Positions 49,639-60,146 of a stretch of 64,000 nt of DNA are shown piece after piece. Each line of letters begins with the position of its first letter. Positions within the stretch are counted from its first letter, which is position 1. The position numbers and the translations under genes were made by a program. Source of the stretch: Mycteria americana. Lineage: Eukaryota > Chordata > Aves > Ciconiiformes > Ciconiidae. The stretch is taken from contig NC_134367.1 in the NCBI RefSeq assembly GCF_035582795.1, forward strand, positions 42,311,062 through 42,375,061, given 5' to 3'. Below the pieces are notes generated by a model, which did not search any database, was not told the DNA's origin, and was given only the letters and a program-made list of their open reading frames with translations.

Positions 49639-50856
49639 ATCTCCTGTATATTGCTGCTTTATCCCAAATTTCTAAGAAGTTGGTTTTGGGGGTTTTTTTT
49701 CTTCTCCCTAAGAAGCATTCGTGGAAGTTGCACAGGTTTTTGTATTATGAATCCATTGATGTTTGAGGTTTTATTCTTTATTGAGGATCGGAATTGCTGT
49801 AGTCTTTATTCAGTGAGAACATCTGCTGAGTTTAGTTAGACTTCATTTAGGAGCCCCACCTAAGTGCATTGCCTTTCAACTTGGATTAAATTGGCGGGTT
49901 TTTTTCAGAATCCAGTGACCACTTCTTCAGTTTCAGCATAATGTTTTTTTGTTGCCTCCCCAACTAATGGGATGGACTTCTCATTCTAATAAACCGTCAC
50001 ATAATTTGTCCATGATGTTGCCACTGACACCTTTGGAGTATTGTAAACGTGACCTGTGGAATGGATTATCATGCTGCCAAACAGGGGATCATCCTTGTTT
50101 TAGGCAGTGCTCTGGAAACTGTTACAAGGAGTGACTTGAGCAGGGGATGATGTCGGTTCTTGCAGTCTTCCATTTTACGTGCTTGCTTTTAAAACGTTTA
50201 CTTTTGATGATCAAGTGTCATCTTCCGTGCTATGCCAGCAGCGCCTAGTGATTCCAGTGGGGGATTGGTGTGCCTACCCATGCTTGTTCTTAACAAACAT
50301 TTGTGAAAATTGTTTACTTATTGGAGATTTAAATCTAACTGAGTCTGTTCTCAGACTAGTCAGTTTGCAGAGTAGCGTTCATGTTTGTGGAAAAATCAGA
50401 CTCTACTAAGAGCATTCTTTTAACCATATCCTTAGAGATCAAAACGTGCACAGTACTGAAGGCACTGAGGGAAGTAGCTTCTCTCCACTTAAGTGCTTCC
50501 TCTCTGTCTCGAAAAAGCAGGCAGTATTTTATTACGAAGTTGTTTATTCCTTGTCTGCATTTATTTACTTTCTTACCTGTACAGGTGATGGGGGGGTGGG
50601 GGTTTGACTGTTTTGGTTCTGACTTGGATTCCTTTTTTGTAAATTATGAAACTTTTTTTAATGTTCTGCCTATTGTAAGTATGTGTACAGGTTCCTACAT
50701 GGTCATGTAAAATATCTGATATGTGTATATATATAAATATATGTATAAAAATAGAGAGAGCTTTGTTTAGCCAAAGATGATTTTTTAAACTATATAAAAC
50801 TCCAGGTTTATTTTGTATAAACTAAATAGTTTGCTTACTGTAAGAGTAATGCAAAA

Positions 50857-50862
50857 AATAAA
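50857..50862 (+). terminator. Poly(A) signal AATAAA, CASP8AP2
   Basis: Canonical hexamer near the end of the stop-rich tail of the gene. CA dinucleotides follow at 15-25 nt and a TGTT-rich stretch lies downstream. Confidence 0.65.
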
Positions 50863-52289
50863 ACTGTAAAATTCACACACATATGTTCTTGTTGAACAAA
50901 GGTTGGCTTGGAGTGGTTTTGTACCATTGTTTGTAATTTATTTCTCCAACAAGAATTTTGATACATATATGCAAAATGTACTGTATGTAAATCTACAGTC
51001 TTATTTGTGAAACCTCAGGTAAATGAAAGCATTTTCTAGAACTGTTGGCTAATGGCTTGACAACTACAAATGCTGTGAAGCAGCATTAAAATTGACTTCT
51101 GTTAGTTTGTATAAATGAGTAGCTATGTTGATGTTCTGGCCAATAAACATGGAAATAATCAGCTGCTGCTCTGATGCAATTACTGCTCTGAATACATACT
51201 GCTTATCTCTTGATGGACATGACTGGATCAGAAATTGGACAATTTCACAAACTCCATAAAGCCTTTAAACCACAATTAGAACCTACAACTTTCCTCTTTT
51301 TTCTAGAAACATTGGTTAGTGTTGAGTGGAACGTTACAAAGGAGAAAGACCTTCTTGTATCCAAGGCTTTTCATTGGAAGAGTAGAGCTGGCAGCCCTTT
51401 GAGAGTCTTACTCCAATTTGCTATTGAGGAATAGGTCTGCTTCTATCTAACAGACATATTTTTACAGGATTCAGTTTAAAAACTCTTAATGGAAATTTTC
51501 CAAAGAGGAAATTCAGAGAGCAGTGTTTACGGAGATGTGCATAATAGAGAAATCCTAGAACATCGGGTATTGAATTTTGAAGGATTCTCTCTAAGGCATA
51601 GTCTGTTGCCAACTAACTGTCTACACATAATAGTTGACCAGACTGAAGGCGTTTCTCTCAGGTGCCAATCCAGCAACCCATAGCTATTTACAATAAGTCT
51701 TTCCTCTAATTGTCTTCACTCTATGTAAAGAGTGCTCCCAGAAGGGGCAAGTCCAGTACCCGTAATGTTTGTCTGTAGTAAAATGGAAAAATCTGCAAGT
51801 TCAAGTGAGGTGACTTTAATAAACCAAGGGGTTTCTAACCAGTCAGGTTATGCTCTACATGCAGTCATTTTGGCTAAAGGCAGGTAGAATTCTGCAGTCT
51901 CATCCAGCATTTCAGTATGCCTATACCTGAATTGCTTCAGCCACAGCCTGTTGTCTAGCTCACTGTTCCACATGCATTGGCTTCAGAGTTTTATGATGAG
52001 TTCGATGAGACGGCAGAAAGCAGTTACTCTTTGAAGTGGTTTTGACCCTGCAAACGCTAGCTGTTTTGAACGTCAGAATAGTAATAGATCAGTACAAGGA
52101 AATGCTGCTGTCTGTTATGCGAAGATTACAATTAGTTCCCACATACATCCTTTTCTGTTTTTCAAGTCTGTGAATCCCTGACATGAGAATATCAAAAGCT
52201 GCAATTCCACAAAAGGTGTATTTGGACCTAATATTTTGAGGTATATTTTGAGAACTTATTTTGTAATAGCTGCCACATGATTTAGGTGC

Positions 52290-52610
52290 TGTCACGGGCA
52301 AGACAGAGTAAACACCCCGTACTGGATTTGGATACTGGGCTTTATTGAAGAACCAACAAGATTAGAGCTTCTACCCTGCCTGGTTGTCTCCAACTCCTGC
52401 CCCAGCACTACGTTCCCTGGGTCTCCACTTCCCAGCAGGGAGGTCGCTGCTGGTCTGGGAAGGTCAGGCATGAAGTTGTGCTGGTTCCCGCTGTGCCGCT
52501 GCTCAGAGTTACCCATCTCGGGCGTCACTGGTGAAGGTCCCATCTCTCTCATCTCCAGGATATTCCTTGCCCCAACACACGCACCCACCCCACATGCTGC
52601 CTGTTAGCAT
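52290..52610 (-). mobile_element. Possible LTR remnant (minus strand)
   Basis: On the minus strand an AATAAA (52346-52341) is followed about 50 nt later by ...CCCGTGACA ending at 52290, like the R/U5 end of an LTR. The stretch is GC-richer than its surroundings. I found no convincing TG start, target duplication or internal gene, and cannot name a family. The right edge is arbitrary. It could equally be the 3' end of an unannotated transcript. Confidence 0.3.
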
Positions 52611-55073
52611 TCACACTGTAAGCTGATTTCACCTATGGCAGATGCTTATAGCAAGGAAGTGTGCTCAGCCACCGCAGATTCTTGCTCACCTCCAAATGCA
52701 AAGGACTACACTGCACTCCTGTTCTTATTCCCGATTCTTCCCACCAGCCTTGTGCCCTGGCCCTGCTTCCCTTCCATGTACAATCAATTGTATGGTCCAT
52801 TAACAAGCTTGCATGAGCAGTCCTTTAACAACACCAATTATTCTGCTGCCAAAGCAGAAACGTGGCAAATTGTCCCTAAGGAGCCTACTGTCACTTCCCC
52901 TGTCCCCCAAGAAAACCAAAACCTTCAACCAGGTTACTCTGAGGGCAGAGTGAGGTAGGCAGCCTGTGCTTCCGGTGCTGTGACCTGCTGAGGGGGAGAA
53001 GGTGGGACAGGAATGTGCTGGGCCAAGAACAAGCTGCTTCTGCAGTGAGCAACAAAGCGCGTTCTCCAACAGGATGAATAAATCAGAGGTGCTGCACCTC
53101 GTGCCCAGTTTTCAGGTTTTCACAGGGAGCAGAGCTGAAGAGGGTGCTCCTGAGAAACACCCGGGAGCTGCTGGAGATGGGGGGTCAACAACACCTTCTG
53201 GTGAGGCAGCACAGGGCACCCAGGCCTGAGTCGAAGCTCTGAGACAGCTGAAGCAGCAAGGTAAAGCCTTTGGGACTCTGACCGAATTTGGAAAGAAGAG
53301 GCATGAAAATAAAATGCCAATGACAGGTACATGACAGTACGTAGGCTTGAGGGAGAGCGTGAGAGCATATGGATGAGAAAGGCCTGTGGAGGTGTGGCTG
53401 GTTCAGATGAATATTGACACATCTCTCCGGCGTAGAAAGTGTAGCACAACTGCCCCTAAAGCATTTGTAACTATGCATAAACCATACATCTACTGCATTA
53501 GGCTGAGGCTAGAGGAAAGACGCTGTAGCCACCTCATCTGCTACAGGGCAAGGCTCTGAAGGTGTATTTAAACAGGACTTTCAGGGAGACGAGTACAGCT
53601 TGTGCGAGAGAGAAGGATGCACTGGTACATAAATCTGGGATAATCCCAAAGAAAAGGTGGGGCTAGTGTCTTTTGAGAACTGGCCACTGGTTAGTGGGAA
53701 TACCTTTAGGGAGAAGGGGCTGAAGTGGAAATCACTCACATATCTTGCAGGATGGAAGAAAAGGGCCAGAAGCTCTGGAGCAAGAGAGAAAAAAAAAAAA
53801 AGGGTATTTGGGATTTCCATAAAATATAGGCCTGGGCAGGACTAGGCAGCAGAAGCTCTTAGTATCAGAACCTCAGCTCTGGTGGCCCTGATTTCTCACC
53901 AAATCCCATTTTGGCAACTCACCTTCCTTTTTTAGACCTTGTGTCTCACAGATACTAATTCTGAATGGGCTTGGGGGTGGCTCTTTAACCCGGCTGAAGG
54001 AGGGTTACCGTGCTGAAAGCCTGTGTTTCTAACTGAAGACTTGAGTCTCGGTTCCTGTGGCCTCCATTTTCAAAGACTCAGTCTAACGCATCCTAAATTA
54101 ACTCACCAGGCAACAGAGTATGAAATCGGACATGACCGATCAATCCTTGGGCATTGATTCAAAGCGAAACTAATGGAATGTAAAGAAAATGTAAGAATCT
54201 ATTGTACTGTAAAGGGTGCCTATTTAGCCATTTTACAAAATAAAATTTCATTTGGGAGCTGGGTGGAGGCGTAATGTTTGAAGAACTGCCTAAAACAAGG
54301 CATAGGGACGTTGCAAACTATTGCCGTACAGATCGAGCCTTGAGGGAATGGCTTTGTTAGATGCCTGACTAAAATAATTGCATGATAATTCTGGCTAGAG
54401 GCACCATCCTATCATCTGATGATTTTTAAACCATGCACAGATAGTTTAGACTGAGTGATCTTGACAACCAGCTACAAAGAACCGAGAAGTCCGCTCAGCA
54501 TACCACATCTATGCTTTGGCTCTTGGGGGAAAAAAAAAAAAAAGATGTCCTAGCACTGTTGAAGGAAGGTCTCTCAGCTATAGCAATCAGCAGCGCTGCA
54601 TGTTCCTTCTGCAATGTTCTAAGACAGACTAACCAGGGGCTTTCTCCTAAGGTAAGTGGCAGAAAAATAATTCTTCCTAGGGCAGTACGGAGCAGGCAGG
54701 TCCCTGTCAGACTTGAAGCAATGCAAGTTAAACCCGGGAGTGTTTGCATCTTAGCATTTAACTTTTTCTGACAAGAAATTTAAGATTTAACTCTGCTTTT
54801 TCAAAGCACAGCTGATGAGAACCTGGCATAAATTTAATACAGAAGTGATTTGAATAGCACTAAATGCTCAAATGAACTTTAAAATAAAGAAGTAACAAAA
54901 ACAAGAAATAAAGAGAAACGGTGGATTTCCATCTGGTTCTAACTGATTACATGCATGAATTTTTATTGTTTGAAATAACCATATAAAAATATTTGCACAG
55001 ACACAAAGGCAGTCAGATGGTATAATGAAAAATGTCTCAGGTATGTACTATCTTTACTAAAAATGGTATATTT

Positions 55074-55123
55074 CTAGTCTACTAGGCTAGTATCCTAGAG
55101 TACTAGAATTTCTAGTACACTAG
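55074..55123. repeat. CTAG-rich palindromic cluster
   Basis: Seven CTAG tetramers in 50 bp, including the inverted repeat GTACTAGAA-T-TTCTAGTAC at 55100-55118. Confidence 0.8.
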
Positions 55124-57783
55124 TATGGTGGAAATAATTATTTCATTGATATTTGAGATTGCAATCTTACAGTAAACTGAAATTACTCTGTTACTCAGAG
55201 CTCAAATAAGACCAGGGAAGGGAAAGATGGAAAAATTGGAAGCGCAGTGCTATGACAAGTTGTAAAGTAGTTGGGGCTGATTTCTTTGAAATTCTGGCTT
55301 TTGCGGCTCTAGACTAACTTCTTTCCTTTATACACAATGTTCACCATGTACAATATTCATACTGCAGTTCTACCAGGGCAGATTTGAGGGAAAGTGGCTT
55401 GGTATAATAAGCTCACTTAGAGAGTGAATTAGACCACTCCTGTAATTACTCTCCCCTGTCAACTGTTATAAAGGAAAGGCGAGGATGGAGTTATTTAAAT
55501 ACTGGTAGAAACAACTTAAGAAACAAGCACATCCATAGAGCCAGAGTGATATGTTCATACTCCTCTTCTTGTCCTCTCTTACCCTGAACGGCTGCATTCA
55601 CTTTCTGTTCCAAAACAGGCAATGATAATTCCTACTGCTAGACGAATGCTATCATTCCATCTTTGGGATTAAAACATGCCTCCTTTCCCTTTTATTCCTG
55701 CATTTACTTTTTAGCATCTCACTTGGGGTTTTTTGCAAAGTCTAACCTCAATTTCAGTGAGGGATCAGCCATTCACCAGGCAGCAAATATACCCAAAGTG
55801 CCTTTGCTTAACTGTTGCTTTGCCATCATTCAGTCACCTTTCAGGGGAAGCGGTACAGAGCAATCAGCAAGTGTCACCCGCTCATACTTCGCCTCTTGAG
55901 TACTCTGGGTTTGGGAGCTTGCTCTCTGTAAATCTCGATTTCTCACTTTACTGTAGGTGAACTATTCTGTATCAGCACTTCCAAGCTTGGAAAAACAGGT
56001 TCGACATTGTTAGCTTGAAATGTAACGTTTTCTAGTAAACACTTCAACATATGAACATCTTTACACCCACCCAACCTATGACATTGCAACAATTTGATAT
56101 CTGCTCTGAGTAAAATCCGTATGAAGTCAGAAGAAAGATCTGACATTTTTCCTTAAAGATGAGGAAAATGGCCTACAATAATCCTTGCTGACATTTTTTT
56201 CATGTATCTTATTTCAATTATATACATGGGAGGAAAGGAGAGGAGAAAGAAGATATTCCAGATGCATCACAGCACCTAAGAAATTGTTTGACTGGCTAGC
56301 TTTCCTCAACCAGTTCCCGGTGTCAACAGGGAAGTTCATTGTGAAAATTCAAGTTTGCAGAGAAATGTAATAATAAAGTCTGTAGGATGCCTATGCAGGG
56401 AATGACTGCACTGTTGGCTACAATTGAAAATCTTTACTTGCAGTGTGGATAAATACAGCCTCCAAGCAGAATTGTGCTACATGGGATCATATCATAAACC
56501 ATAACCAAGCTATAGTGATAATGGTGATATCCCCCAGCTGTGCTATCAATTAAAATTGTGTAAGATTTTGGGTACTGCAGCCAGCCACTTCTAAAAAGCT
56601 TAGAAATTGCACTTTACTAAGGGTTGTAGTTTAGTGGAATTTGGGAAGTTTTGAAAGTACAGTAGCATAAAAAATTTAAGTGTGAACCCTAAGGTAGATA
56701 TGATCCCAGTTGCTTTCAATATTTTATTACCATGTTAGCAGAAACAATTCCAGGGACAGAACATCGAATGTGTGGTGCATTCACAAATAAACAGACAAAT
56801 ACCTTACATTTCAATTCCCCACATTACCTGAAGCTCCTGAATAGTTTCCAGAGAAGCGGCTTGGAAATGAAGCATCTTGCAGCAGAACGTAGATCAATCT
56901 GCTGGTGAATCAAAGAGGTTCTGGGAAAGAGGTAGTTAAAACAATCATCTCACACTCACAGCTAAAAACCTCCACATCACTCCATTATGTAATCCCTGTT
57001 TTATTTATCTCATACGCTGAAATTTATAATTGAGACAAAGTCTCGGTGATTCAGTAAGACTTTAAATGCATAAAAATAAAGATATTAATCCTAGAAGCAC
57101 TCCTAGGTTATTAACATTATCCTAGAACTGACACTATTCACACATGTACAGCTATGTGCAAATTAGCTATGTATTTGTAGTTTTAGGAATCCAAGCGAGA
57201 AAATTGTGGATTGTTACCCTGGTAGATGGGAAAATATTGGATGGATGGCACTAATAATGCTACTACCTTGGGGTACAAAGTGAAACATTTTTCTGTCACA
57301 GTTATAGGACACGTCTCAAAACTTTATCAAATAAATGAAAGGCGTGAGCATTATATATTATTCTAGTTGTTTTTCACCCAAAACTATGGCAAAGCCACAG
57401 ACAGTGGAATGGAGTGGGTGTAGAATTAAACTATAGTTGGCAAAGGATTTGCAAAGTGAAAAAAAATTGTCTTCTTTCCTAGGGGGAAGAAAATAGTGTA
57501 AAACTGTAGGCAGTTAAGAAGTACTGTGGCTTACAGCTGAAATCAATCTCTCTTAAGCTTAAAATAATCTCACATTTGCATCTTTCACCAGTAATCATAA
57601 AGTCTGCGTTCATTGAAAGACCTGGTAAGTAGAAAATAATGATGAACTTCTAAAAGCTCTCCTGCTATCAGAAGAATGTATATGAAAGATCATTATTTAA
57701 AAAAAAAAAAACAAAAAACAAAAAACAAACTAAAAAGGGCCATTTCCAAAAGAAATCCAGTATTGTATTCAAATAACATCATT

Positions 57784-57796
57784 TTTTGTATTTCAG
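57784..57796 (+). promoter_or_regulatory. 3' splice site ahead of the GJA10 coding exon
   Basis: A T-rich tract ending in TTGTATTTCAG precedes 16 nt of 5' UTR and the ATG at 57813. Connexin genes usually have a non-coding first exon and the main coding exon second, so this acceptor fits. In-frame codons upstream of it are therefore intronic and the start is MGDWNLL. Confidence 0.8.
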
Positions 57797-57812
57797 ATAT
57801 GAACTTCTGACC

Positions 57813-59501
57813 ATGGGGGACTGGAACCTGTTGGGCAGCATCCTTGAAGAAGTGCACATCCACTCCACCATAGTTGGCAAAATCTGGCTCACAATCCTGT
57901 TCATATTCCGGATGCTGGTGCTGGGAGTGGCTGCCGAAGATGTCTGGGACGATGAGCAGTCCGAGTTCATCTGCAACACGGAGCAACCTGGCTGCAGCAA
58001 TATCTGTTATGACAAAGCCTTCCCCATCTCTCTGATCAGATACTGGGTACTGCAGATCATATTTGTCTCTTCTCCATCGCTAGTGTACATGGGCCACGCG
58101 CTCTACAGATTAAGGGCTCTCGAGAAAGAGCGACAGAAGAGGAAAGCCCACCTGCGGGCTCAGCTAGAAGGCCTGGAGCCCATGCCCGAGGAACACAGGA
58201 GAGTGGAGAGGGAACTGCGTAAGCTGGAGGAACAGAAGAAAGTGAATAAGGCACCCCTGAGAGGGTCCCTGCTGCGCACCTATGTCCTACATATCCTGAC
58301 CCGGTCGGTGGTCGAAGTGGGCTTTATGATAGGTCAGTATCTTTTATACGGGTTTCACATGTCCCCCCTTTACAAATGCACTCGGCCCCCTTGCCCTAAC
58401 ACGGTGGATTGCTTTGTGTCCCGACCCACAGAGAAGACCATCTTTATGGTTTTCATGAACAGCATTGCCGCGGTCTCCCTGTTCCTCAACATCCTAGAAA
58501 TCGCCCACCTGGGCCTCAAGGAGATCCAGAAGAGCCTCTACGGGCGGCCGCGGCGGCCGGCGGGCCCCGCCGAGGAGGAGACCAGCCTCTACAACTCCAA
58601 GAAGAGCTCCGTGGTGCCGCCGACCTGCCCGGCCAGCGACGCCTCCCCGCCGCGCCCCGCCGCCGCCCCGCCGCCGCCCCACGCTCCCGCCGCCGCGCCC
58701 GCCCCCGCTCCCGCGCCCGCTCCCGCTCCCGCTCCCGCTCCCGCGCCGGCGGGGCCGCCGGGCCGCCAGCACCGCGGAGAGCTCCGGGGGGCCCCGCCGC
58801 CCCGCCGCCGGCACAGCGCGGCGCAGCACCACGGACAGCAGCCGCCGCCCTCCTCCAGCAGCGAGGAGGCGCCGCGGGCCGCGGCGGGCGGCGCCCCCGG
58901 GACGGCGGCGGAGGCGGCGGGGGCGGCGGCCGCGTCCCGCCGGGTGCCCCGCAAGCACAGCCGGGTGAGCATCTGCCGCGACCTGGAGGAGGAGCGCGGC
59001 GACTCCCCGGACAGCGGGCACTGCCCGGGCACCCGCAAGTCCAGCTTCCTCTCCCGCGTCCTCACCGGGAGCCGGGCGGGCAGCGACAGCGACAGCGCCG
59101 CCTCCCGCGGCGGCTCCGGCCCCAGCCCCGGCCCTGGCCCCGGCCCCGGCTCCGGCTCCGGCTCCGGTTCCGGCTCGGAGGGGAAGCGCTGCGAGGAGGG
59201 CAGCCCGCCCAGCAGCCCGCCGCCGGCCGCCGCCATGGGACGCCGCGTGTCGATGGCAAGTAGCGCCCCGGGGCTCCCGGGGCCGCCCGCGGGCGGGGGG
59301 CGGCGGGGGGCCCGGGCGGGGCGGGCGCCCCGACTTGCCCGTCCCGGCCCCGGGGAGGAGCGGGCGAGGCGGGGGCAGGGAGGCTTAGTCAGGGCTTCCG
59401 ACACAGCCCTAACGCCCCGCGTCCTCCCGGGTCAAGCCGAGCTCCCGCACGCTCGGTCCCCTTCGATGGTGAAAGCAAAAACATCCCTAGGAAATGACTG
59501 A
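57813..59501 (+). CDS. GJA10: GJA10, gap junction alpha-10 (connexin 57/62 type)
   Basis: Connexins form hexameric hemichannels that dock into gap junctions; GJA10 couples retinal horizontal cells in mammals. The start [20 protein letters not shown] has a strong Kozak context (ACCATGG). Four membrane spans are visible at about residues 22-42, 76-98, 155-181 and 208-230. Loop E1 has C54-x6-C61-x3-C65; loop E2 has C189-x4-C194-x5-C200. The cytoplasmic loop is charged ([14 protein letters not shown]). Residues 1-235 are near identical to human GJA10. The tail is GC-rich and low in complexity: Pro-Ala repeats (about 292-312), [18 protein letters not shown], the conserved RKSSFLSR, then Gly-Ser-Pro repeats. 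The frame runs 562 codons to TGA at 59501, but codons after RRVSM (481, ending 59255) are unlike the family and are probably intron: GCAAGT at 59256 can serve as a GC donor. I expect a short last exon downstream, not found in the window. Confidence 0.94.
   Translation: MGDWNLLGSILEEVHIHSTIVGKIWLTILFIFRMLVLGVAAEDVWDDEQSEFICNTEQPGCSNICYDKAFPISLIRYWVLQIIFVSSPSLVYMGHALYRLRALEKERQKRKAHLRAQLEGLEPMPEEHRRVERELRKLEEQKKVNKAPLRGSLLRTYVLHILTRSVVEVGFMIGQYLLYGFHMSPLYKCTRPPCPNTVDCFVSRPTEKTIFMVFMNSIAAVSLFLNILEIAHLGLKEIQKSLYGRPRRPAGPAEEETSLYNSKKSSVVPPTCPASDASPPRPAAAPPPPHAPAAAPAPAPAPAPAPAPAPAPAGPPGRQHRGELRGAPPPRRRHSAAQHHGQQPPPSSSSEEAPRAAAGGAPGTAAEAAGAAAASRRVPRKHSRVSICRDLEEERGDSPDSGHCPGTRKSSFLSRVLTGSRAGSDSDSAASRGGSGPSPGPGPGPGSGSGSGSGSEGKRCEEGSPPSSPPPAAAMGRRVSMASSAPGLPGPPAGGGRRGARAGRAPRLARPGPGEERARRGQGGLVRASDTALTPRVLPGQAELPHARSPSMVKAKTSLGND
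58685..58752 (+). repeat. CCCGCT-type hexanucleotide repeat in GJA10
   Basis: Imperfect tandem copies of CCCGCT/CCCGCC encode a Pro-Ala run of nearly 20 residues in the C-terminal tail. I do not recall this run in human GJA10. Confidence 0.85.
59110..59178 (+). repeat. GGCCCC/GGCTCC tandem repeat in GJA10
   Basis: Short hexamer units encode Pro-Gly then Ser-Gly dipeptide runs in the cytoplasmic tail. They sit in a local CpG-dense stretch (58.5-59.4 kb) within AT-rich flanks. Confidence 0.85.
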
Positions 59502-60113
59502 GTCCTGAGCGTCTCTAAGGCACCGAATCTCAGCTTCTTTATGCTCTTTACATCATCCCAATCGACTCGACGGGGACTGTCCCAGGGGAAACTTGTTCAG
59601 CTCCAGCCTGCTTGACGCTGTAAGAAAGAGAAGTCTTGAGTGCGTCGAGTTCGATGGCTCAACTTCTTTCAGCTTCAGCGGGTTTCTCCCGGGGGCGACC
59701 ACCGAGTTGAATAATTGCTCAATGAATAAATCAACCGATCTACATATAAAACACCAAATAATTGCAATGCCAGAGCCAACGGCTACAGAATTGCATTTTC
59801 AGCAGCTGTTCCTGTTCTTCGGCCACACACTCTAAGCTTGCTTACAGTCAGCATTGATGAGATATAGTGCCTGCATTCAACAACCAACGAGGGGTTTTTT
59901 TAAAGTAGTTTGAGTTCTGATTGCCCCAGATCATGGGATTTTGTCCTCTGAGAGCAAAAAAGCTCCTTTACAAATGCTTGCAGGAGCAAGCCCTTAAATA
60001 CCTTTCTATAGGGCATGTAATAGACTACTTTGCACAATACTCAAAGTTATAGATTCTGTTCAATTGTTTCTCACTCTTCCTAAAAATAAATACTTTTCCT
60101 TAATACAAAATCA

Positions 60114-60146
60114 ACAAACCCAACCAACCCAACCAACCAAACAAAA
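60114..60146. repeat. (CCAA)n-type microsatellite
   Basis: Imperfect CCAA/CCCAA units in tandem, blending into an A-rich run. Confidence 0.8.

Larger units (their letters stand above)
48175..50880 (+). other. CASP8AP2: CASP8AP2 3' UTR (probable extent)
   Basis: Sequence after the stop is stop-rich and AT-rich. AATAAA occurs in GCAAAAAATAAAACTG at 50857-50862, followed by a GT-rich stretch, so cleavage near 50880 is likely. Earlier AATAAA copies near 48991 and 49326 could give shorter forms. The UTR contains a GT/AC hairpin at 49609-49638, an AT-rich run at 50713-50750 and several T-runs. Its length is inferred, not shown. Confidence 0.65.
50881..57796. other. Intergenic region, CASP8AP2 to GJA10
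   Basis: About 6.9 kb with no frame that I recognise as protein coding. A GC-richer stretch at 52.29-53.25 kb may hold an old LTR. A cluster of CTAG palindromes lies at 55074-55123. The untranslated first exon expected for GJA10 could lie here, but I cannot place it. Short frames (60-110 codons) on both strands look random. Confidence 0.7.

Noticed and set aside
52284-53094. Repeated AGGTGCTG at both ends as an 8-bp target duplication
   Set aside because: GGTGCTGT also occurs at 52974, and neither copy is next to terminal inverted repeats or a TG/CA pair, so chance is likelier.
57786-57812. In-frame codons upstream of the GJA10 ATG
   Set aside because: They begin without ATG and span the TTTCAG splice acceptor, so most are intronic; MGDWNLL is the family start.
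58589-59404. A 271-codon frame antisense to GJA10 and a 284-codon frame in another sense frame
   Set aside because: They mirror the GC-rich repeats of the GJA10 tail; composition alone explains them.
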